Both the position numbers and the translations under genes were made by a program. Source: Leucaena leucocephala (Eukaryota; Streptophyta; Magnoliopsida; Fabales; Fabaceae). From it: a stretch of 64,000 nucleotides of DNA. The first letter of the stretch is position 1; the number at the start of each line of letters is the position of its first letter. Positions 57,601 through 64,000 of this stretch are shown here, one piece after another. Below the pieces are notes generated by a model. The model was given only the letters and a program-made list of their open reading frames with translations. It searched no databases and had not been told where the DNA came from. The stretch spans positions 11,167,501-11,231,500 of the forward strand of contig CM073532.1 of NCBI GenBank assembly GCA_037074615.1, written 5' to 3'.

Positions 57601-60431
57601 TTTAACAATCATGTAAACAAAAAAAACATAATAAAAAAACCAGAGCAGTATTCTCCAGAAAATAAGCACAAAACAATTGTAACAAATTACTCCCTCCATT
57701 CCTTTTTATAAGATACAATTTTGTTAATAGGCATGTTCCTTTTTTCATGGATGCCCCTCCCAACATAGGTGTCTCCTCTAGGAACCGAATTCGAGACCCA
57801 AAAGGATCTAGCAGAATCTTACACCGCTAGACCAAATCTATAGGCATGTTCCTTTTTATATGATACACTTTGAAGATGTCTAAATATTTAATGCATTTTT
57901 TCCATCTTTACCCTCAATTAATACATGTCTCCCTCATCTCTTTTTCCCACTCATTCTCTCTCATCTCTTTTTCCACTCCTTCTCTTCCACCCACATTTTC
58001 CATACATGAGGATGTTTTAGGAAAAAAGTTACAATTTTTACATATTTATTGTCTCTAACTAATTTTAACCAACTTTTCAAACAACGTTATTCGGTTATTT
58101 GTATCTTATAATAAGGAACAGAGGGAGTATTATCTAGATGAAACATAATCTAAAAAAAACTTCCTATAACAGTTTTTTTAATTATATACAATAAAACCAA
58201 CAACTAAACTGGTTTCAAAGAAACTAGTCTATTGAGATGCAGAAAGCTCTTAAGTAAAAAAACAAAAATGAATGTGTTTATCATGCCTAAGATAACATCA
58301 AGAGTTAAGAACAAATTAAAATTTCTTGAAATTTGTCTTCATCACACACAATTATTGCCCTTAATATAAGCAAATCAATAAATCAATTGCATATTCAAAT
58401 AGAAAAATTTAAATTGACCATGCTAGATCAACAATACAAAGAAGCGTAAATTACTTCCACTCAACAAACTTCCACAAATCGGTAAAGAGAGGAAATTTTA
58501 TCGTGCACATCACAATCAAGAGCTAAAACTTCAAACTCCTCTTGAAATGTGCCATCTATTACCCACAATTATAACGCTTACTATAATGAATCAATAAATC
58601 ACTTGCACATGAAAATATATCAATAAAAGGCACAATTTAAGTTCACTAAACTTGATTGACATGATAAAGAAGCATAAATCACTTCCAGTCAACAAACTTC
58701 CACAAATTTATAAAGACAGGAAACTTTATAGTCATATCACATGACTTTGTAGGTCTTACTTGATATAGAGCATGACTTAGCTCTTGCCTTGCTGTGTGTA
58801 GTTGCTGCTCTAATGCAAAGTTAGACAGCATCAATCCATCCCATTCCTACAAGTTGACAAACAAACTAAGCATCAGTGGAAGACTACACAATGGAGCACA
58901 TCCTAAGCAAACTAAGTTTTCATCTTCTCTAGATGGCTTTCTTTCCCATTTATTCCTTTTCTTCCTTCTCTCTTTTTTGGGAGAAAAAAAAGAATCTTCA
59001 CTGGCTTCGTATGATTACCAGGTTGATTATTTGAGGATGAACCGTTTAGAAGAAAATTTTCCCCCATCTCACTATAATTATAATATGCACATAATAATGC
59101 AATCTACAACATAATAAAATGAGAAAGGATAACAGCACCAAAATAAAATGATTAGCCTTCAAACTAATTGTTGATTTTTTTTCTCTGCCATATACATTGC
59201 AGAATGAAAAATCCAGACATGATATAGGTATCAATGTCAAGATGAATTACATTTATATGAAAAGCTAAAAAATTATATGCTCAATTGACAGAACATTCAA
59301 ATGTGAGAGCTATTATCATCAAGAAACAAAGAGACCTGTTATAAAGAAAAATAAGCAGTCAAGCGCCAGACTTTCTAGCCACTGAACAAGTAATGTAACA
59401 AAGTCTAGAGTCCCAACACAGAGAATAATGAAAGCACATAAATAAACAACTAATATAATATACAAGTTTACAAACATTCTGTAGCAAATATATCATATAT
59501 CAAAAACAGTAAAATGTCATAAAGCCTTAAAAAACATACATTTTGGAAAATTCCAAGCATGCCCGGGATACTTGCTGCCTGTACAGGCCTTGGCCTCACT
59601 ATCTGCAAGACAAATTATCCAGTTGAATTGCCAACTCATTGTAAAGTCTCGAAAAGCAAAAAGGCGCATAGCATGAAAAGGTTAGTCCACTTATATTACC
59701 GATACCACTACATCACCATACCTTGCCTGTTTTTATTGGAATAATGTCATCTGAAGTAAGAGGTTCTCCGGTAATTGGACACTTTCCATAGTCCTACGAA
59801 ATTTATCAACAAAATTTAAAACGCTTCAGAAAACATGAGTAATAAGAACATCCATTGCTATACACTTCATGAATAACCAATCACCTCAAGGACTCTACAA
59901 ACTAGTTGATTTTACTAGTCATATTCCTCAATTCAGATACTAAACGTTAGAGGAAACCTGAAAGGAGAAAATGCTCACGGAATTATGCACCATAATTTCC
60001 AAGGCGGAGCAAAAACCCAGAATATCATTTTCTCCCTCTTTTTGCCTAAGAAAACATGTTCTTTCAAATCATCGCTCTTTCCATTAATTTTCCTCCTTAT
60101 CCTTCACTAGACCCAATTTCATATTCTTTGAGCAAGCTCAATAACGTATAGTAGAAATGCGAGCAAGAAGCACGAGACGAAGGGATAGAGAAAAAGGTAC
60201 CGCAATGTGCCTCTCAATTAAACGCTTCTCATAGAGCAACCCAGACTTCCTCGACACCACTGGCTCTTCTGGCACCTCGCCGGAGACTGTAGAGACAGTA
60301 AAGAATAACGAGAGGAGAGGAAGATCAGCAGAAATGAAACTCAAACATGAACCCACGAATGCAGAGCTAAATCAACTCAAGAGACACGCAAAGAAAGTGT
60401 TGAAAGAAAGAGATTTACTGCCGCAGTTCAT
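50271..60431 (-). CDS. PRP19: Pre-mRNA-processing factor 19 (U-box/WD40 E3 ligase, MAC3/PUB59-60 type)
   Basis: PRP19 is the ubiquitin ligase core of the nuclear spliceosomal Prp19/NineTeen complex (MOS4-associated complex in plants). Eighteen exons with GT-AG borders join to 525 residues, the family's usual length: 60431-60419, 60286-60201, 59793-59722, 59602-59540, 58846-58760, 57519-57372, 55981-55860, 55537-55421, 55067-54972, 54880-54821, 54087-54013, 53536-53432, 52904-52785, 52692-52615, 52538-52442, 52341-52290, 50567-50497, 50386-50271. The start is MNCGISGEVPEEPV, as in plant orthologues. The U-box covers about residues 1-72 (SGLLYEKRLIERHI; CPITGEPLTSDDIIPI). A helical tetramerisation region follows (about 76-135, SNFALEQQLHTARQEL), then a linker with KKRQ and seven WD40 repeats (about 220-520; ATGG.D, GHSKKVTSVKF, KIWDVKSQ, VKLWDLRKL, GSMDRNLRIFGLP). 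The stop is TAA at 50273-50271. No lesion was seen. Introns hold several TE insertions. Confidence 0.96.
50568..52289 (-). other. PRP19 intron 16 (1.7 kb)
   Basis: The longest PRP19 intron, with donor GTAAGTG and acceptor TTGTGCAG. Its distal part is inside the segment duplicated at 29.3-30.9 kb. A 154-codon plus-strand ORF at 51699-52163 overlaps the intron but has no recognisable domain. A GC-rich patch (CCCCGTGGGGCCCGGGGGG) lies near 51453-51471. Confidence 0.8.
54320..54366 (-). repeat. Fragment resembling the 3' tail of Au-type plant SINEs
   Basis: On the minus strand, in PRP19 intron 10, the sequence contains CACCTAGTGGGATAAAGC followed by TTGTTGTTG. A TAGTGGGATAAGGC-(TTG)n tail is a widespread plant SINE 3' end. 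No tRNA-like body or target duplication was found, so it is a fragment at most. Confidence 0.45.
56350..56509 (-). mobile_element. SINE-like insertion in PRP19 intron 6
   Basis: 160 bp flanked by the 11-bp repeat TTAAATTCATT (56339-56349 and 56510-56520). On the minus strand it carries a B-box-like GTGGGTTCAAGT (about 56467-56478) and ends in an A/T-rich tail (TTTTGTTTATAAAAAA). The A-box is not clear. It is on the same strand as the gene. Confidence 0.55.
57690..58127. mobile_element. Stowaway-type MITE in PRP19 intron 5
   Basis: The element starts CTCCCTCCATTCC after a TA (57688-57689) and ends GGAACAGAGGGAG before a TA (58128-58129). The terminal inverted repeats extend to about 30 bp (the inner part TATAAGATACAA is shared). 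CTCCCTC ends with TA duplication are the Tc1/mariner-derived Stowaway signature. It is 438 bp including a nested SINE with one copy of its target duplication; without them it would be about 325 bp. Confidence 0.9.
57745..57839 (-). mobile_element. Short tRNA-like SINE nested in the Stowaway MITE
   Basis: 95 bp flanked by the perfect 18-bp duplication ATAGGCATGTTCCTTTTT (57727-57744 and 57840-57857). Read on the minus strand it starts with a tRNA-like A-box (TGGTCTAGCGGTGTAAG) and has a B-box-like GGTCTCGAATTCGG about 45 bases on, so it is little more than a tRNA-related head with a short tail. Confidence 0.85.
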
Positions 60432-60448
60432 GATGGCTGAACTGAAAA

Positions 60449-60457
60449 TTAGGGTTT
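60449..60457 (-). promoter_or_regulatory. Telo-box in the PRP19 5' leader
   Basis: AAACCCTAA on the minus strand, 18 bases upstream of the ATG. The telo-box (AAACCCTA) is common near the start of plant genes for translation and cell growth. A site II-like TGGGCC lies upstream at 60692-60687 (minus), a pairing often seen in such promoters. Function is inferred. Confidence 0.55.
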
Positions 60458-60567
60458 TGGGTTTTTACAAACCCTTTCCCTTCAAATTTATTTTCACTTG
60501 AATGGAGCTCCGTATGGAGGAGAGAGCGCGGAGAGGTGGATTCCTTCGAGGAAGTGAAGAAAATAGG

Positions 60568-60573
60568 TATATA
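60568..60573 (-). promoter_or_regulatory. Possible TATA box of PRP19
   Basis: TATATA (in AGTATATACC on the minus strand), about 137 bases upstream of the start codon, a plausible distance for a core promoter with a short leader. Confidence 0.4.
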
Positions 60574-60752
60574 CTTCAACCAAACAGCATTAATTGGGGC
60601 GCATTTGCAGCGATGTGGGATAGATCCAATCCAATACAATTGGCCTGATGAAGATTAAGGCTTATAATGTGTGCGTGTTTTGTTTAGGCCCATCATGAAG
60701 ATTGTACAAGGCATATAATGCGTGTGTGATAAATTAATTTAAATTAGAATTA

Positions 60753-60944
60753 CTAAAAAGGTTAGTCTGAGTGATAAACGACTCGATATCGCTTAAACGA
60801 GATCTCGAGTTTGAGCCTTGGCGTATGCAAAAAATCCCCATTATGAGACTCACCCACTATAGCCAGGTACGCGACGTGGGTCGGATCTGAATGTAGTCGG
60901 GGCAAAACTCCGGTGAACCGGGTGGGTAACCAAAAAATTTTTTT
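60753..60944 (+). mobile_element. SINE-like repeat upstream of PRP19
   Basis: 192 bp flanked by the 11-bp repeat AATTAGAATTA (60742-60752 and 60945-60955). It has a tRNA-like head with a B-box-like GAGTTTGAGCC (about 60808) and a body ending GGTGGGTAACC followed by an A/T tail. The promoter boxes are imperfect. Confidence 0.6.
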
Positions 60945-60955
60945 AATTAGAATTA

Positions 60956-61417
60956 GAATGTAGATGTTGTGATGCATATTTTTTGTTATAAAAAGACAAA
61001 ATAATATATTAAAAGAAACTTTAGATTCCATAATGTGTAGTAAGATAAAAAAAAATATTACGTAAATGCTTAAATAAGAGATATATTGCCTAGAAAAAAT
61101 AAAAATATCAGACAAAAATTCCAATAGTGTGGCAATATCCTACCAAATCACTTCTTGATGGATGAGCTTATGAGGCTTCTATGGGATGAATTGTGGATGG
61201 ATATAGATAATTTGCCGCTTTTTTTGGAGACGGGTTAATGATACTTTTATGAATTCAGGTTAAGGCAGCTCTCAAACAAACTACATAGAATGGGGATAAA
61301 TCTATCATTTTCATATGCCAAATAAAGCTTTGTATTGGTTTCTTATTGATGCAGATAATCCCATAATAGTAGGAGTGAGGCCTGATTTTTTTTTAGAAAG
61401 AATTGCACTGAATCTCG
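60956..61417. other. Intergenic, nothing recognised
   Basis: AT-rich sequence between the SINE-like repeat and the foldback element. No ORF or repeat with recognisable features was seen. Confidence 0.4.
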
Positions 61418-61677
61418 TGGAAGACAATTAATTGCAGAAAAAATCTCTAAAATCATCGAATGACTGAATAGTCCCAAGAGATCTGTGGGTAATATTTTTT
61501 AATTATGAAATGACACAACTGCCCCTACTATAATGAAACCTAAAAACTATCCATAGAAGAAACATAGAATGGACAATTATGTCATTTCATAATTTAAAAA
61601 TATTATCCCTAAGTCCCTTGGGACTATTCAATCATTTGATAATTTTAGAGTATTTTTCTACAATTAATTATCTTTCA
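61418..61677. mobile_element. Foldback MITE with ~100-bp inverted arms
   Basis: The left arm (about 61418-61520) and the inverted right arm (about 61580-61677) match at roughly 85%: both carry GAATAGTCCCAAG, TAATATTTTT and AATTATGAAATGACA, in opposite orientation. The spacer is about 60 bp. The arms end AAGACAATTAATTG and CAATTAATTATCTT. Target duplications were not resolved and the superfamily is unknown. Confidence 0.8.
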
Positions 61678-64000
61678 TATTAGTTCAGTACAATTATCTC
61701 TTTCTTTTATGTAACATAGTCTTATGCATATAAAATATTGTTAAATGAAAATAACTTTTAATATTTTTTGGCAAGAATTTCTAAATTGAATTGATTGATG
61801 CTTTTAACATTCACAAAATACAAATTACTTCCAAATTAAATTTTAAACAGAAACTAATTCCAAATTGTCTTAATAAAATTATCTAACTATAAAAAAATTC
61901 TAAATTAAATTTTATAGATGTATGTTTCCTATTAACTTATAAATAAAATAATGTGAGATGCATAAGATATTTATATATATTATATTTATGAGCTTGGGTA
62001 GTTCATAAAATAATTTTTTAACTATATTATAATTGAAGGTAAATTCAATTTAAATAACTAATATTCAAATTAAATTTGAAAATATTCAAAGTAATTTAAA
62101 TTTAATATTAAAAATATTTAGAGCCAATTCGAATACAAACAATAATCAATTTTAAAGTTTAAAACCATAGGCTTTTAAAGATTTATCCAAACACTTATTT
62201 AAAAAAATAAAACTTAAGATATCAGTATACATATAATAATTGTTTCGGCAAGCTGCCTCAATATATAACTTACCATCAGCTTAAGACTCAAACTACTATT
62301 CACAAGCGGAATCAATACAAAAATAATAAGCATTAGGCTTCAATTAAGCCATTTTCCATCTATCTAAACGGTTGGGCTCTGCGTTCGACTCATAGCAGCA
62401 TTAAAGATAGTGCCATATTCAAACTGTCTTTGCTGTAGGGGCTCAATATCCCATTTCAAATTTCAAAATTTCAAAATCTCATTTCTCTCTCTCCCTCTCT
62501 TTTTTCTTCGTTTTTTTGTCAGGTTTTGATTTCAAATTTTAAATTTGATTATGAATATAAAAAATGTTATCTTTTTAGCCACCAACCCTTTCTCTCGTCT
62601 TTACATTTCTCCAGCACCACTCTCCCTCCATTCATTTGCATTCTTCTATATCCTATCACAAGTTCACCCTCTAAGTAGACGAGCCATGGGGTATTCTGGC
62701 GACCAGAACGAGGGTAGAGAAGCAACCATAAGGATGTCGATGACAACTGGGAGGTAAAGACCAGATGTGACGGTGATGGTGAAGTTGTTGCCATTTAGAT
62801 GGATTTTGAATGGAGAAAAGCTAGAGAGAAAGTAGCGAGAGTGAAGAAATCCTAGTAGGGTAAAATGTACCATACTACCATTCAAATCCAAGTAGAGTCT
62901 TCATTCAAAGTTGCCATTTTTGTTATGTTGGAGTTTCTTCAAACTCACCTCTTTACAGGTTTTGCAAATCCCTTCCCTCCTTGATGTATCATTTTGATCG
63001 AACACCAACCTCATGGTTTCTGCTAATTTGTTTGTACTTAAGTAATTTATGATAAATGATGTATTGAAATTTGTAAATATAGTATGGTAAGGATAATCAT
63101 GTCCAATATGTTGGGGACTAAATGAGGTAGGCAACACTTTTGGACTGCTTCTCATTTGTATAGTTGCAAACATACGAGGGATGCAAATTGTTCAAAATCC
63201 TCCTTATTCACTGTATCGAGCCAATATTTTAGTATAATACGTTATAAACTTGTCATGATGTTTTAATTTTATGTCAATCCATAAACTCATCTATACAGTT
63301 GTTGACAAATTAGGGATGCAAACTCAGGAAAATTAACCTTATTCACTCTACCCATAAACTTTAAAAAAGAAAAAGGTCTAGGACACACTTATTTGAGTTC
63401 TTCATTTTGCTGGGTCAATATTTTATCAATACATGTGGCATATTGTAATTTTGGAAGTATGGCACTAAGGATGGGTATATATAAATCCTTTTTGATATAT
63501 TGTTTTTAATTCATGTAATTTATTTCATCTTTGAATGTTAGCTATTTCATTCTGACACAAGAAATATAGCAATTAAATCTCATTATTGATCTTCTATGGG
63601 AGCAAAAGCACTTGGTAGAAACTTAAATATCATATGGAACTATGGAAGCATACAAAGCATAAAATTATATTAACTTTAAAAGGAAAACTATTAAATAATT
63701 AATTCAAATATTCATACAAATAAAACATTTGGGATTATATTCATTTTGCTGAATACAATAATGGCGTTGATAGAAAAAGGTTAAAAGAACATCAACTATA
63801 TATTGTAAAAGACTCTCACAATAGACCACTTTAATTTGGGTATATAAAAATTCAAATAGAGTGTTATTTGCATCTTCTTGTAGGTGTCTCTAGGGCTACA
63901 CAAAGACTGGGTAAGACTGAGTTAGGTATCAACCCGTAGTGTAGTTTGAAAAAAGATGGGTTTAGAATTTTTAGTTCGAGGATCAACCTAGTCTCATTAG
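61678..64000. other. AT-rich intergenic DNA
   Basis: No gene was recognised. 61740-62230 is very AT-rich with repeated AAATTAAATT-like phrases. 62448-62515 is a CT/T-rich tract with an AATTTC repeat. Around 63173-63350 an imperfect repeat pairs AGGGATGCAAA with CCTTATTCACT twice, about 135 bp apart. Short ORFs (70-90 codons) at 62545-63173 overlap on both strands and lack any familiar motif. Confidence 0.4.

Overview
The window looks like nuclear DNA of a eudicot plant. It is AT-rich and packed with nested plant transposable elements. It holds one intact host gene, an 18-exon minus-strand gene for the U-box/WD40 splicing factor PRP19 (MAC3, PUB59/60 type), whose exons join to a 525-residue protein. 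No prokaryotic operon, CRISPR array or phage signal is present. The species cannot be named from sequence alone.

Layout. 1-2013: decayed intergenic DNA with a primer-binding-site-like motif. 2014-16009: a Tekay/Del-like Ty3 element (family A) with ~3 kb LTRs, a tRNA-Met primer site, a decayed gag-like remnant, three copies of an internal module and no readable pol. Two solo LTRs are nested inside it (5844-7268 and 8328-10090), each with a perfect 5-bp target duplication. A half tRNA-Ser of plastid type lies at 13308-13355. 16010-17640: inverted fragments of related LTRs, forming a potential ~1 kb-arm hairpin with the family A 3' LTR. 17641-21647: an LTR of the 5844-7268 type, split by a 3.2 kb solo LTR (family B, 18187-21344). 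21648-23475: an LTR-like block with a TATA box. 23476-27140: a LINE reverse-transcriptase remnant split by a hAT transposon (24279-26847) with 8-bp target duplications and a decayed transposase.

28.3-31 kb: small non-autonomous elements, a GA-rich tract and a degenerate duplicate of the PRP19 3' flank and last intron that lacks the last two exons. 31141-31803: an unrecognised ORF with one internal stop. 32241-35487: a Ty1-copia gag-pol pseudogene whose 3' noncoding part is interrupted by an inverted family B solo LTR (36564-39473). 40156-48485: a second copia element with both LTRs, target duplication, primer site and purine tract, itself hosting a CACTA-type element with a 73-bp array (41175-42727) and a long solo LTR (44237-46162).

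48.8-60.4 kb: the PRP19 gene and its 3' flank, carrying a Stowaway-type MITE with a nested SINE in intron 5, another SINE-like insertion in intron 6, and a SINE with 15-bp target duplications downstream. 60.4-64 kb: the PRP19 upstream region (telo-box, site II-like motif), a SINE-like repeat, a foldback MITE, and AT-rich DNA with nothing recognisable.

From 2 to 48 kb the window is a layered record of insertion: five solo LTRs, two LTR elements with nested guests, and two cut-and-paste elements. Several host-guest relationships can be dated relative to each other by target duplications. PRP19 has kept clean GT-AG splice sites despite TE insertions in its introns.
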